In this document: positions 8,885-17,895 of the stretch, piece by piece
Numbering within the stretch: the first letter of the stretch is position 1
Layout: every line of letters begins with the position of its first letter
Position numbers and translations under genes: made by a program
The notes under the pieces: model-generated
Told to the model about the DNA's origin: nothing
The model's input: only the letters and a program-made list of their open reading frames with translations
Database searches by the model: none
Source: Streptomyces zhaozhouensis
Lineage (GTDB): Bacteria > Actinomycetota > Actinomycetes > Streptomycetales > Streptomycetaceae
Direction: 5' to 3'
NCBI RefSeq assembly: GCF_900230195.1
Contig: NZ_OCNE01000006.1
Coordinates: 1-64,000 of the forward strand
DNA: 64,000 bases

Positions 8885-8915
8885 GAGGTAGTTCGCTCGT
8901 GTGGCGAACTACCTC
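8885..8915. promoter_or_regulatory. Perfect 12-bp inverted repeat, probable operator
   Basis: GAGGTAGTTCGC (8885-8896), 7-nt spacer, GCGAACTACCTC (8904-8915), without a mismatch. It lies about 115 nt upstream of the asparagine-synthetase-like start. No U-tract follows on either strand, which argues against a terminator. The core GCGAACTAC recurs at 9311-9319. Confidence 0.65.
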
Positions 8916-9294
8916 GGACGCGACGGATGCCCGCGAAGGGCCGCCGCACTCTCTGATCCGCCGTCGGAGACGGCGTTTGTTTTCGGCCAAAGTCTCGTGG
9001 CCGCAAGCTACTTGATCAAGCGTCACGCACGTCGGGAGAGCTTGCGGTCCGGGAGACGCTGGCTGTCTCCCGGACCACACCGCCGTCCGCGGGGAATGAG
9101 ACGACGGCTTCCCCCGACCCGCCGACCTTCGGGGCAGCGGGCCGACCCACGCGGAAACATGGAAGCGCTCACCTCGGAGACTGCCCAGAGCGCACACCCG
9201 GGCGCACGGCCACATGCCGGGAGCACGATCCCCCGACCGAACGGCACTCGTACGGGGGTACGGACATAATCCCGCCAACCGGCATCCACCCCCT

Positions 9295-9330
9295 TAACGG
9301 TGAGCAGGCGGCGAACTACGCTGGGTTCGC
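9295..9330 (+). promoter_or_regulatory. Candidate promoter of the NsdA-like gene with GCGAAC repeat
   Basis: TTAACG (9295-9300), 16 nt, TACGCT (9317-9322). Overlapping the -10 is GCGAAC (9311-9316), 8 nt, GTTCGC (9325-9330), sharing the nine bases GCGAACTAC with the upstream inverted repeat. Start of the gene is 63 nt further on. Confidence 0.4.
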
Positions 9331-9392
9331 GGAGGCACGGGAATGCCCTGCGCTGGTCGTGGGGCTGCCGTTGGTGTGTCAGGGGTGCGCGC

Positions 9393-10802
9393 ATGTCCAG
9401 GGAGCAACGCGGGCCGAACGAGAAGCTGGGCGCGGTTCTCGCCCTCGCGGGGATCAGTAACGCCGGGCTGGCCCGTCGGGTCAACGACCTCGGGGCGCAG
9501 CGGGGCTTGACGCTGCGCTACGACAAGACATCGGTGGCCCGATGGGTGACGAAGGGGATGATCCCCCAGGGGGCCGCCCCGCATCTGATCGCGGCGGCCA
9601 TCAGCAGCAAGTTGGGACGCCGGGTCCCGCTGCACGAGATCGGCCTGGCGGACACGGACCCGGCCCCCGAGGTCGGGCTGGCCTTTCCGCGCGACGTGCG
9701 CGGGGCCGTCGACTCGGCGATGGAGTTGTACCGCCTCGATGTTGCCCCCGGCAAAGGCATCTGGCAGTCGCTGGCGGGATCCTTCACCGTCGCCGCGTAC
9801 GCCACCCCGGTCTCGCGGTGGCTGATCACCCCCGCCGACGCCTATGTCGGTCGGGCCACCCCCGCGCAGGGGCCGGCCGCCGCCGGCCGCGTCGGGCACA
9901 CGGACGTCTCCAAGCTGCGCGAGGCGGCCGAGGAGGCCAGGCGCTGGGACTCCAAGTACGGCGGCGGCGACTGGCGTTCGTCGATGGTGCCGGAGTGCCT
10001 GCGCACGGACGCGGCGCCGCTGCTGCTCGGCAGCTACGCGGACGACGTGGGCCGCTCGCTCTTCCGGGCGACGGCGGAGCTGACGCGGCTGGCCGGGTGG
10101 ATGGCGTTCGACACCGGGCAGCAGGAGGCCGCGCAGCGGTACTACATCCAGGCACTGCGGCTGGCCAGGGCGGCGGCCGACGTGCCGCTCGGGGGCTATG
10201 TGCTGGCGTCGATGTCGCTCCAGGCGACCTACCGCGGCTTCGCGGACGAGGGGGTCGACCTGGCGCAGGCGGCGCTGGAGCGGAACCGCTCGGTGGCGAC
10301 GGCGCGGACCATGAGCTTCTTCCACCTGGTGGAGGCGCGGGCGTTGGCCAAGGCGCACGACGCGCCGGGCTGCGGCGCCGCGCTGTCGGCGGCGGAGAGC
10401 TGGCTGGAGCGCTCCCGGGAGGGCGACGGCGACCCGGGCTGGCTCGACTTCTACGCCCACGACCGGCTGGCCGCCGACGCCGCCGAGTGCTACATCGACC
10501 TCAAGGTGCCGGGCCAGGTGCGGCACTTCACCGAGCAGGCGCTCTCCGAGCCGACGGAGGAGTTCGTGCGCTCGCACGGGCTGCGGCTGGTGGTGGCGGC
10601 CGTCGCCGAGCTGGAGTCGGGGAACCTGGACGCGGCGTGCGCCGCCGGTTCCCGCGCGGTGCAGGTGGCCGGGCGGATATCCTCGGCCCGGACGACGGAC
10701 TATGTCCGCAACCTGCTGCACCGGCTGGCTCCGTACGGTGACGAGCCGCTGGTCAAAGAGCTTCAGGAGCAAGCTCGCCCGCTCCTTGCCACTCCGGCAT
10801 GA
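9393..10802 (+). CDS. NsdA-like sporulation-associated TPR protein
   Basis: 469 residues. The N-terminal about 85 residues resemble a helix-turn-helix ([20 protein letters not shown], then [15 protein letters not shown]). The remainder is a helical, TPR-like array (for example [20 protein letters not shown] and [20 protein letters not shown]). NsdA of S. coelicolor negatively affects sporulation and antibiotic synthesis; this protein looks like its paralogue annotated there as sporulation-associated (SCO4114, from memory). DNA binding is possible but unproven. The ATG at 9393 with AGGGGT upstream is chosen over the in-frame extension to 9300, whose residues (Arg/Trp/Cys-rich) are not protein-like. 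Confidence 0.75.
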   Translation: MSREQRGPNEKLGAVLALAGISNAGLARRVNDLGAQRGLTLRYDKTSVARWVTKGMIPQGAAPHLIAAAISSKLGRRVPLHEIGLADTDPAPEVGLAFPRDVRGAVDSAMELYRLDVAPGKGIWQSLAGSFTVAAYATPVSRWLITPADAYVGRATPAQGPAAAGRVGHTDVSKLREAAEEARRWDSKYGGGDWRSSMVPECLRTDAAPLLLGSYADDVGRSLFRATAELTRLAGWMAFDTGQQEAAQRYYIQALRLARAAADVPLGGYVLASMSLQATYRGFADEGVDLAQAALERNRSVATARTMSFFHLVEARALAKAHDAPGCGAALSAAESWLERSREGDGDPGWLDFYAHDRLAADAAECYIDLKVPGQVRHFTEQALSEPTEEFVRSHGLRLVVAAVAELESGNLDAACAAGSRAVQVAGRISSARTTDYVRNLLHRLAPYGDEPLVKELQEQARPLLATPA

Positions 10803-10863
10803 CCGGGCACATGACACCGGCACAGACCGCTGGCCCTCCGGGGGTCCGAGGCGTTTCGGACGG

Positions 10864-12255
10864 TCACCGTTCGTAGGCGTGGAGGCGCAGCTTCGGGGTC
10901 GGGGTGGCCAGGGCCGTGAGCAGATAGAGCTGGTTCTCGTCGAACGCGGCGAACTGGCGGTCGTAGGCGCGGTCCGGCGAGAGCGCGACCGAGTCGCCCG
11001 CCGAGATCTCGCCCGTGGCGGGGTCCAGCGTCCGCACCCGCAGCAGGTCCCCGTCCGTCGGCTCGGCGAGCAGCGGCTCGCCCGTCTCGTCCAGGCCCAA
11101 CAACTGCGTGCCGGCGGTCAGTTCGGTGGTCCACCGCTGCTCGCCCGTGGCCAGCTCGTAGCCGGCGAGCGGCCAGACGTCCGCCGGGACCTCGGCGCCC
11201 GGTGCCGGCTGGTAGCGGGTCACCAGCGTCTCTCCCGCCACGACGGAGTGCTCCCCGGCCAGCGGCCCGGGAACCGGCGGGCCCTCCCCGTCGCCTTCCC
11301 GCGCTCGCTCCCCGCCGGCGGAGCCCAGCGGCAGGCGCCACAGCTCCTGCCCGGTCTCGCCGTAGGCGACCAGCCCCGCCTCCGCGTCCCGCCCCTCGAC
11401 GAGCAGCACCGGGTCGCCCGCCACCACCTCGCGCAGGTCGAGACCGGCGCCCGGCGCCGTCTCGTGGCTCCACTCCCAGTCGCCGGAGTCGGCGTCGTGC
11501 ACGCTCAGCTCCCTGCTGCCGGGGGTGCCCCGGCACTGGCTGAGCACCAGCAGCCGGTTGCCGCGCTGCCGGACGGCCACCGGCTGCCGCAGCTCCGGCC
11601 GGCACTCCGCCTCGGCCCGCTCGGGCGGCCGGGGCAGCGGCAGCGTCGCGCCGTCCGCGACGGCCAGCCGGTGGAACGCCTCGGGCGCGCCGTCCCCCGA
11701 CAGGCCGACGGAGACCGTCTCGGGGCCGACGGTGACGGTCACGCCGGCCGCCCCGGCCGGCTCCTCGCCCGCGGCCAACTGCCGCCACCAGCGCAGCTCG
11801 CCCCGTTCGCCGTCCACCAGGGCCAGCACCGAGCAGCCGCCGTCCGCGCCCTCGTAGAGCACGGCGCCCTCGCCTGCGGCGTTGGCGCGGGGCGCGGCGG
11901 CGCACGGGGCGCCGGCGCCGGGCGGCGCGTCGGCGTCCCAGGTCTCGCGGCCGTCCACGGTCCGGTAGCCGCGCACCGCCCGTGCCGTCACGACGGTCAC
12001 CGTCTCGTCGTGCGGCCAGACCCGGATCACGTCGGCGTCCGCCCCGCTCACCGGCGCCAACACGGCCGGCGCCGCCCAGAGCCTGGCCAGCTCCTCGGGG
12101 GGCGTCGGCCGCTCCTCCGGCGGGTTCGCCGTCTCCTCGGCCTCGACGGCGTCGCCGTCCTGGCGGGTCAGCACCACCACCGAGACGGTGAGCAGCGCCA
12201 GCAGCACCACGCCGACGGTGGCCACCAGTCCTATGCGGTCCTCGCCGTCCGCCAC
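10864..12255 (-). CDS. Membrane-anchored PQQ/beta-propeller-like protein
   Basis: 463 residues. A single N-terminal transmembrane helix (about 8-30, IGLVATVGVVLLALLTVSVV) anchors a large outer domain made of repeating units with blade-like motifs (YRTVDGRETWDAD, VDGERGELRWWRQLAAGE, ATGEQRWTTELTAGTQLLGL). This matches the PQQ-like beta-propeller family, which binds ligands or proteins outside the cell; there is no sign of PQQ-dependent dehydrogenase residues. The GTG at 12255 is preceded by GGGGGGAG at good spacing; longer starts to 12321 exist. It is divergent from trmB with 147 nt between. Function unknown. Confidence 0.7.
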   Translation of the reverse strand: MADGEDRIGLVATVGVVLLALLTVSVVVLTRQDGDAVEAEETANPPEERPTPPEELARLWAAPAVLAPVSGADADVIRVWPHDETVTVVTARAVRGYRTVDGRETWDADAPPGAGAPCAAAPRANAAGEGAVLYEGADGGCSVLALVDGERGELRWWRQLAAGEEPAGAAGVTVTVGPETVSVGLSGDGAPEAFHRLAVADGATLPLPRPPERAEAECRPELRQPVAVRQRGNRLLVLSQCRGTPGSRELSVHDADSGDWEWSHETAPGAGLDLREVVAGDPVLLVEGRDAEAGLVAYGETGQELWRLPLGSAGGERAREGDGEGPPVPGPLAGEHSVVAGETLVTRYQPAPGAEVPADVWPLAGYELATGEQRWTTELTAGTQLLGLDETGEPLLAEPTDGDLLRVRTLDPATGEISAGDSVALSPDRAYDRQFAAFDENQLYLLTALATPTPKLRLHAYER

Positions 12256-12402
12256 CGTTGCTCCCCCCGTCACGTGGATGTCGTCGGCGCCCCCGCGCGC
12301 CGTCGCGCGCGGGGGCGTCACGGCCGGTTCGACGCCCGCCTTCTGGGTCCGACGTTCCTCGCCGCCCGCGCGGTTCCGGTGCGCCGTACCATCGAAGGCA
12401 CT

Positions 12403-13194
12403 GTGTCCGATTCACTGTCCGAACCCGCCAGCGCGCCGTCCGCCGTCTCCGCCGACGCGCGACCCCGCATGTTCCCGCCCGGCGTCGGCCCCGCCGCCGA
12501 CCCGACCGAGGGCGGGCCGACCGAGCGGGCCATCCGCAGCTTCCAGCCCCGGCGCAGCCGGGTCACCCACGCGCAGCGGCAGGCGCTGCTGCGGCTGTGG
12601 CCGCGCTGGGGGGTGGAGATCGACGGCCGCACCCCTCTCGACCTGGGCGAACTATTCGACGGCCGGCCCGTCGTGCTGGAGATCGGCTTCGGCATGGGCG
12701 AGGCGACCGCCGCGATGGCCGCCGCTGACCCCGCGACCGGGGTGCTCGCCGCCGACGTGCACACCCCGGGCCAGGGCAACCTGCTGCGCCTGGCCGACCA
12801 GGCCGGCCTCGACAACGTGCGGGTCGCCAACGGGGACGCGATCCTGCTGCTCCGCGACATGCTGCCGGCCGGTGCGCTGGCCGGGCTGCGGGTCTTCTTC
12901 CCCGACCCCTGGCCGAAGACGCGGCACCACAAGCGGCGGCTGATCCAGCCCGCGTTCGTCGAACTGGCCGCCGAACGGCTGGCGCCCGGGGCGACGTTCC
13001 ACTGCGCGACGGACTGGGAGCCCTACGCGGAGTGGATGCTGGAGGTGCTGAACGGCCACGAGGGGTTCGCGAACACCGCCCCCGACGGCGGCTTCGCCCC
13101 CCGGCCGGCACACCGTCCGCTGACCCGCTTCGAGCGGCAGGGCCTGGCCAAGGGCCACCGCGTCCGCGACCTCGTCTTCCGCCGGCTGCCCTGA
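12403..13194 (+). CDS. trmB: tRNA (guanine-N7-)-methyltransferase
   Basis: 263 residues. TrmB transfers a methyl group from S-adenosylmethionine to N7 of G46 in the variable loop of many tRNAs. Visible signatures are the SAM-binding motif I (VVLEIGFGMGEAT), the acidic ADVHTPG, and the diagnostic FFPDPWPKTRHHKRRLIQP, with FHCATDWEPYAEWML near the end. The N-terminal 45 residues are a Ser/Ala/Pro-rich extension of the kind seen in actinobacteria. GTG 12403 follows GAAGG. The next gene on the same strand starts 82 nt after its stop. Confidence 0.95.
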   Translation: MSDSLSEPASAPSAVSADARPRMFPPGVGPAADPTEGGPTERAIRSFQPRRSRVTHAQRQALLRLWPRWGVEIDGRTPLDLGELFDGRPVVLEIGFGMGEATAAMAAADPATGVLAADVHTPGQGNLLRLADQAGLDNVRVANGDAILLLRDMLPAGALAGLRVFFPDPWPKTRHHKRRLIQPAFVELAAERLAPGATFHCATDWEPYAEWMLEVLNGHEGFANTAPDGGFAPRPAHRPLTRFERQGLAKGHRVRDLVFRRLP

Positions 13195-13276
13195 GGGCGG
13201 CGGGGAGCGGCGCGGGACAGGCCGGTTGACGACTTCGGGACTGCCCCGGGTCGGGAACAGGCCGTAGGGTCATGGG

Positions 13277-14479
13277 GTGCGCCTCTCGCTCCCCCCATTT
13301 CTCGGCGCCCGCCGCCCTCCCGCTCTGGTCGTCTGCGTGCTGCTGTCCCTGTGCGCGCTGGTGGTCGGCGCGGTGATCCACGACGAGACGGGCACCGGCG
13401 GGTTTCTGGTCGGGTTCGGCCTGGCGACGCTGCCGCTGCCGTTCGTGGTGCTGGCCGCGCGCTGGCTGCGCGCGGTCGCTCCGCTGAGCCCGGGGGCGTG
13501 GCTGTTCGCGTTCGGCTGGGGCGCCTGTGTGGCGACGCTGATCGCGTTGACGGCCAACGGGCTGCTCATCCAGTGGCTCTCGGGCGAGCCGGCGCGGTTG
13601 GCGCCCTCGCAGCCCGACACCCTCCAACTGACCGTGATCGCGCCGATGGTGGAGGAGGCGGCGAAGGCGGGGGCGCTGCTGGTGTTCTGGCTGCGCGGGA
13701 CGCCGCGCGGCCACGGGGTGCTGGTCGGGCTGGCGGTGGCCGGCTGCGCGGCCGCCGGTTTCGCGTTCACCGAGAACATCCTCTATCTGGGCAACGCCTT
13801 CGCGCAGGACCAGCGGCTCGGCGTGTGGGGGCTCTGGGACTCGGCGACGGTGGTGACGTTCGTGGTGCGGATGGTGCTGGCGCCGTTCGCGCACCCGCTC
13901 TTCAGCGGGCTGGCCGGGCTCGGCTTCGGGCTCGCGGTGGTCCTGGGACCGCGGCTGGGCCGCTGGCGGCTGGCGTTGCCGCTGGTGGGGCTCGGCCTGG
14001 CGATGGCGCTGCACTCGCTGTGGAACGCGTCGACCTCGCTGAGCTTCTTCCGCTTCAGCGCGGTCTATCTGCTGCTGATGATCCCGGTGCTGGCCGCGCT
14101 CTGCTGGGTGGCACTGACCGTGCGGCGGCGTGAACTGCGCGCGCTGCGACGCGTGTTGAACCACTATGTGGCGGCCGGCTGGCTCGCGCCAGGCGAACCG
14201 TCGGCGCTCGGTTCGCCCGGTGGGCGGGCGAGGGCGCGCAGGGCCGCGCGCCGGGCGCGCGGTGCGGCCGGCGCGCGGGCGCTCGCCGACTACCAGCGCG
14301 CGGCCACGGAGTTGGCCGGGCTGCGCGGCGAGGCGACCCGGGGCCGGGTCCCGCGCGACTTCGCGACGCAGGAGCGCACCCTTCTCCACACCCTGTGGAA
14401 ACACCGGGAGTTCGCGTCCCCCACCACCCTGGCCACGGCGCGCGAGAACGCCGGCGCGCAGCAGGCGCACCGGCGTTGA
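13277..14479 (+). CDS. PrsW-family intramembrane metalloprotease
   Basis: 400 residues with about eight transmembrane segments, then a basic cytoplasmic tail of about 120 residues. The family's likely catalytic motifs are present inside membrane segments: VEEAAK (E126-E127), FAFTENILY (163-170), the His of FAHPLFSG (about 202) and HSLWN (about 243). PrsW of Bacillus cleaves the anti-sigma factor RsiW, releasing an ECF sigma factor; actinobacterial members have few known substrates. The membrane-tethered sigma factor 7 kb away is an obvious candidate, but this is only proximity. GTG 13277 is the start; an ATG five bases earlier is out of frame. Confidence 0.85.
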   Translation: MRLSLPPFLGARRPPALVVCVLLSLCALVVGAVIHDETGTGGFLVGFGLATLPLPFVVLAARWLRAVAPLSPGAWLFAFGWGACVATLIALTANGLLIQWLSGEPARLAPSQPDTLQLTVIAPMVEEAAKAGALLVFWLRGTPRGHGVLVGLAVAGCAAAGFAFTENILYLGNAFAQDQRLGVWGLWDSATVVTFVVRMVLAPFAHPLFSGLAGLGFGLAVVLGPRLGRWRLALPLVGLGLAMALHSLWNASTSLSFFRFSAVYLLLMIPVLAALCWVALTVRRRELRALRRVLNHYVAAGWLAPGEPSALGSPGGRARARRAARRARGAAGARALADYQRAATELAGLRGEATRGRVPRDFATQERTLLHTLWKHREFASPTTLATARENAGAQQAHRR

Positions 14480-14482
14480 ACG

Positions 14483-14507
14483 CGCGCCCCGCGCGAACCG
14501 GGGCGCG
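14483..14507. terminator. Bidirectional hairpin between convergent genes
   Basis: CGCGCCCC (14483-14490), 9-nt loop, GGGGCGCG (14500-14507). It sits in the 38-nt gap between the convergent protease and GT29-like genes. There is no U-tract. Confidence 0.5.
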
Positions 14508-14517
14508 GGGCGGCGGG

Positions 14518-15543
14518 TCAGCGCAGGCTGGTGACCAGTCCCTCGCCCGAGGTGGCGCGGGTCCGCAGCCAGTGGTGCTCCTCCGGGCGCAACTGGCCGG
14601 GGAGCGCCAGGCCGACGACGTCGATCGTCGGATTGACGTCGAGGTGGTCCAGCAGCCGCAGCAAGGAGAAACCGGTGGTGGGGTCGGTGGCCCAACGGGG
14701 TTCGCCGAGCAGCGCGGGGTCACGCACCGGGTGGCTGAGCGAACGGTCGCCGAGGAAGCTCTGCGCGCCGGGCACCAGCCGCAGGCTGACCGCCTCGGCC
14801 CACTGCTCGGGGCGTTCGCCGAAGACCAGCCGCACCTCCGCGCGGCGTCGCCAGCCGGGGCCGACGCTGGCGTGGGAGACGGCGTGCAGGTCGGTGCGTT
14901 CGCCGGTGCCCGACGGGTGCGGCACGTGCGAGTCGAGCCGCATCACCAGGTCGTAGCCGTCGATCCGGGAGCCGAGCCCGCCGGCGGCGACGGCCTCGCC
15001 GCCGCCCACCACGCAGACGCTCCGCCCGGCCAGCCACGCGCGCAGGCCGTCGACCGTCATCGGCTCGGGGGCCAGCGCCAGCGGCGCCTGCGCCGAGGCA
15101 TCCGGCTCGGCGAGGGCGCGGTGACGGCGGTAGGCGTCGCTGGCCTCGCCGAGGCGCCCGTCGGCGGAGAGCGCGCGCCCCCGCAGCAGCCAGGCGTCGC
15201 CCGAGCGGGTGCGCAGCGCGACCGCCGCGTCCGCGAGGCGGCGCGCCAGGCGCACCTGACCGGCGGGTATCGCGGCCTCCCCGGCGCGCAGCAGCGCCGC
15301 GAAGGATCGGTCGGGGCACGGCTCGACCTCGGCCCGTTCGCGCACCAGCTCCCCGATGGCGGCGACCAGCCGGCCGGTCTCCGGGGCTGCCTCGCCCAGG
15401 ACCCCGCGGCTCAGAAATCCGGCGCACTCCCGGACGCAGCCGGCGAAGAGGTCCTCCGCCCGCGCCACGCTGCCCGGCCAGGCGCCCGTCCGGTGCGTGC
15501 CCTGCGACCTTCCGACGTCCCTTGACCTTCTGATGGCCTTCAT
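14518..15543 (-). CDS. GT29-like (sialyltransferase-fold) protein
   Basis: 341 residues. The N-terminal half (about 1-165) is helical, with a TPR-like part (RLADAAVALRTRSGDAWLLR). The C-terminal half carries the sialyltransferase motifs: L-like SVCVVGGG, then IDGYDLVMRLDSHV and GERTDLHAVSH; S-like DPTTGFSLLRLLDHLDVNP; and HH before WLR at the end. In family GT29 these motifs bind CMP-sialic acid. Bacterial members are few and mostly uncharacterised, so donor and acceptor are unknown, and no sialic acid genes are nearby. There is no signal peptide or membrane segment, unlike Golgi enzymes. ATG 15543 has RBS GGAAGG; the frame extends further upstream but is Arg/Pro-rich. Confidence 0.7.
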   Translation of the reverse strand: MKAIRRSRDVGRSQGTHRTGAWPGSVARAEDLFAGCVRECAGFLSRGVLGEAAPETGRLVAAIGELVRERAEVEPCPDRSFAALLRAGEAAIPAGQVRLARRLADAAVALRTRSGDAWLLRGRALSADGRLGEASDAYRRHRALAEPDASAQAPLALAPEPMTVDGLRAWLAGRSVCVVGGGEAVAAGGLGSRIDGYDLVMRLDSHVPHPSGTGERTDLHAVSHASVGPGWRRRAEVRLVFGERPEQWAEAVSLRLVPGAQSFLGDRSLSHPVRDPALLGEPRWATDPTTGFSLLRLLDHLDVNPTIDVVGLALPGQLRPEEHHWLRTRATSGEGLVTSLR

Positions 15544-15729
15544 GGTCGCGACCTTCCCGCCCGTTCCCCCCGCGCGCGTTGCTCCCGGGTGCCGGGAAGG
15601 TGAACGTTGGCGAAATCGCCTTCGGCGCTGGGCACCGGCCCCTCCGGCGCTGGGCGCCGAGCGCCTCCGGGGCGCTGTCCCGCGCGCCCCGGCGCCCGGC
15701 TCGGCCGCCCGGCACGGTGGCCGCACCCG

Positions 15730-16680
15730 TCAGAGAGGTGTTCCGCTCGCGCGGGTGAGGTGTTCGACCTCCGCCTCCGTGAGGGTCAGCTCGTTGACGG
15801 TCAGCAGCGGCTTCAGCTGCTCCAGCGTCCGCGCGCTGGCGATCGGCGCCACGACCGTCGGCCGCGCCAGCAGCCACGCCAGGGCGATGGTCGCCGGCGC
15901 GACGCCCCGCGCCGCCGCGATCTCGTCCAGGGCGGCGAGCACGCGCCGCCCGCGCTCCGTCTCCAGGTGCCGGGCCGCGCCACCGGCGCGTTCGCTGGCG
16001 ACCTCGACCCCCGGCCGGTACTTGCCGGTGAGGAAGCCGGCGGCCAGCGACCAGTAGGGGAGCGCGGCGAGCCCCCACTCGGAGGCGATCCGCTGCCGCT
16101 CGCCCTCGTAGGTGTCGCGGGAGACCAGGTTGTAGTGCGGCTGGATGGCGACGTACCGGGCCTTGCCGGCGTCGCGGGAGAACTCCAGGGAGGCGGTGAG
16201 GCGTTCGGTCGAGATGTTGGAGACGGCGATCTCCCTGACCTTGCCGGCGGTCACCAGCTCGTCGAGGGCGGTGACGATCTCCTCGACGGGCACCGACTCG
16301 TCGTCGAAGTGCGTGTAGTACAGGTCGATGTGGTCGACGCCGAGGCGGGCGAGCGAGGCGTCGGCGGCACGGTGGATGTTCTCCCGGGAGAGCCCCTTGA
16401 AGTCGGGGTGCGCCCCGACCTTCGTCGCCACCCGCACGTCGTCCCGCCGGCCGCGGCGGGCCAGCCAGCGGCCGATGACGGTCTCCGATACGCCGCCGGG
16501 GTTGCCCGGCGCCCAGGAGCTGTAGCTGTCGGCGGTGTCCACGAGGTTGCCGCCGCCGTCCACGTAGGCGTCGAGAACCGTGAACGACTGGGCCTCGTCG
16601 GCCGTCCAGCCGAAGACGTTGCCCCCGAGGCAGAGCGGGGAGACCTGGAGCGCGCCCACGGCGCGTGTCGTAGCCGTCAT
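15730..16680 (-). CDS. Aldo/keto reductase
   Basis: 316 residues, the normal AKR length, a TIM-barrel NADPH-dependent carbonyl reductase. Catalytic tetrad residues are visible: Asp and Tyr in NLVDTADSYSSW, Lys in VATKVG, and His in YYTHFDDES. Closest resemblance is to the subfamily with the opening LQVSPLCLGGNVFGWTADE. The C-terminal NADP-binding segment is VAPIASARTLEQL. Substrate cannot be read from sequence. It lies 186 nt downstream of nothing on its own strand apart from the GT29-like gene that follows it, so they could be co-transcribed. Confidence 0.9.
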   Translation of the reverse strand: MTATTRAVGALQVSPLCLGGNVFGWTADEAQSFTVLDAYVDGGGNLVDTADSYSSWAPGNPGGVSETVIGRWLARRGRRDDVRVATKVGAHPDFKGLSRENIHRAADASLARLGVDHIDLYYTHFDDESVPVEEIVTALDELVTAGKVREIAVSNISTERLTASLEFSRDAGKARYVAIQPHYNLVSRDTYEGERQRIASEWGLAALPYWSLAAGFLTGKYRPGVEVASERAGGAARHLETERGRRVLAALDEIAAARGVAPATIALAWLLARPTVVAPIASARTLEQLKPLLTVNELTLTEAEVEHLTRASGTPL

Positions 16681-16778
16681 GGCGTGAGCATCTCACGCAC
16701 CGTCCGTGACACAAGAGGGACCGGCGGCCCTGGCGTCGGGGGGCGCCGCCAGAGCCGCCGGCCGTCAGTGGGGGCCCG

Positions 16779-17873
16779 TCAGACGGACAGGCCCTTGCCC
16801 CGGAGCCAGCTCAGCGGGTCGATCGCGTCGCCGCCCGAGGGACGCACCTCCATGTGGAGGTGGGGGCCCGAGGAGTTGCCCGTGGAGCCGACCCGGCCGA
16901 TGACGTCACCGGTGGTGACCTCCGCGCCGGCCGAGACGCTCATCGAGGAGAGGTGGCAGTACCAGACCTCGTTGCCGTCCTCCTGCTCGACGATGATCCG
17001 GTAACCGTAGGAGCCGGCCCAGGCGGCCTCCTTGACCGTGCCGGTGTGCACGTTCTTCACCGGGGTGCCGGTGGAGGCGGCGAAGTCGGTGCCCGTGTGC
17101 GTCGACTGCCACATGGAGCCGCTCTCGCCGAAGCCGGAGGTGAGGCGGTAGCCGCTGACCGGCACGGAGTAGCTGGCGCGCAGCTCGGCCAGGCGCCGCT
17201 CCTCCTCCTGCCGCTGCCGCTCCTCCTCCTCGGCGCGCTGCCGCTCCTCCTCGGCGACCCGCTCGGCCTCGGCCTGCTCCGCGGCCCGCTCGGCGGCGGC
17301 GGTCCGCGCCTGGGTCACGGCCTCGGAGCGCGCCTGGGTCTCGGCGCTGGCCTCCTGCTGGTCGGCCTGCTGGAGGATGCGCGCCCGCAGCGCCTCGCCG
17401 GCGTCGGCACGCCCGGAGGCGACCTCGCTCTCGGTGAGGCCGGCCGTGGTGAAGACGGAGGTGGTCGCCGCGTCGTCGCCGGTGGAGACGAGCGCCCCCA
17501 GCAGCGGCAGTTCGGCGACGTGGTCGACGGCGCCGCCCATGCCGGGGACCGAGCCGGCGCCCTCCTCGTTGGCGGTGGCCATGCCACCCGCGCCGACGGC
17601 GGCGATGACGCCCACGCCGAGCACGGCCCTGCTGCGGGCGATGGTGCCGCCGCGCTGGCGGGCTACGCGGTGCCGGCCGCGGACCGGGCGGAGGGTCTCC
17701 TCGCCCGGGTTCCACTCGGGGCGGGGCTCGTCCTCGGTGACCCGGGGGCCGTAGTACGTGGGGTGGGTCCCGTAGGAGGCGGCATAGGTGCCGTATCCGT
17801 CCTCCGGGGGGGTGGTGCGCTCCCGTGGCGGGGCGTCCAGGGAGTCCACGGAGGCGTGCCGGTTCGACGCCAC
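16779..17873 (-). CDS. M23-family peptidoglycan endopeptidase
   Basis: 364 residues. A cytoplasmic basic N-terminus precedes one membrane segment (about 83-100, AVLGVGVIAAVGAGG). A long coiled coil (about 150-230, rich in AEEERQRAEEEER) separates it from a LytM/M23 domain (about 235-360). Zinc ligands are present: H and D in THTGTDFA and the HxH of SGPHLHMEV. It should cut peptide cross-links of the cell wall outside the membrane; the coiled coil resembles that of EnvC/NlpD-type regulators. GTG 17873 has RBS GGAGAA. A c-di-AMP riboswitch lies directly upstream, so its synthesis should fall when c-di-AMP is high. I recall the orthologue as SCO4108. Confidence 0.9.
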   Translation of the reverse strand: MASNRHASVDSLDAPPRERTTPPEDGYGTYAASYGTHPTYYGPRVTEDEPRPEWNPGEETLRPVRGRHRVARQRGGTIARSRAVLGVGVIAAVGAGGMATANEEGAGSVPGMGGAVDHVAELPLLGALVSTGDDAATTSVFTTAGLTESEVASGRADAGEALRARILQQADQQEASAETQARSEAVTQARTAAAERAAEQAEAERVAEEERQRAEEEERQRQEEERRLAELRASYSVPVSGYRLTSGFGESGSMWQSTHTGTDFAASTGTPVKNVHTGTVKEAAWAGSYGYRIIVEQEDGNEVWYCHLSSMSVSAGAEVTTGDVIGRVGSTGNSSGPHLHMEVRPSGGDAIDPLSWLRGKGLSV

Positions 17874-17895
17874 AGGGGCGTTCTCCTTTCCTTCC

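Larger units (their letters stand above)
8773..9392. promoter_or_regulatory. 620-nt divergent regulatory region
   Basis: Lies between the asparagine-synthetase-like gene and the NsdA-like gene. It is less GC-biased than the genes around it. I found no convincing reading frame. It holds the long inverted repeat at 8885-8915, a small repeat CGTAC-GGGG-GTACG at 9250-9263 and a plausible promoter for the NsdA-like gene at 9295-9322. Confidence 0.6.

Noticed and set aside
8901..9269. 122-codon frame in the asparagine-synthetase/NsdA gap, considered as a lasso or RiPP precursor
   Set aside because: GTG start lies inside the inverted repeat, composition is random, and there is no leader/core pattern or maturation genes.
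6700..9392. Complete lasso-peptide cluster
   Set aside because: Only the cyclase-like protein is present; no precursor, RRE or protease could be found on either strand nearby.
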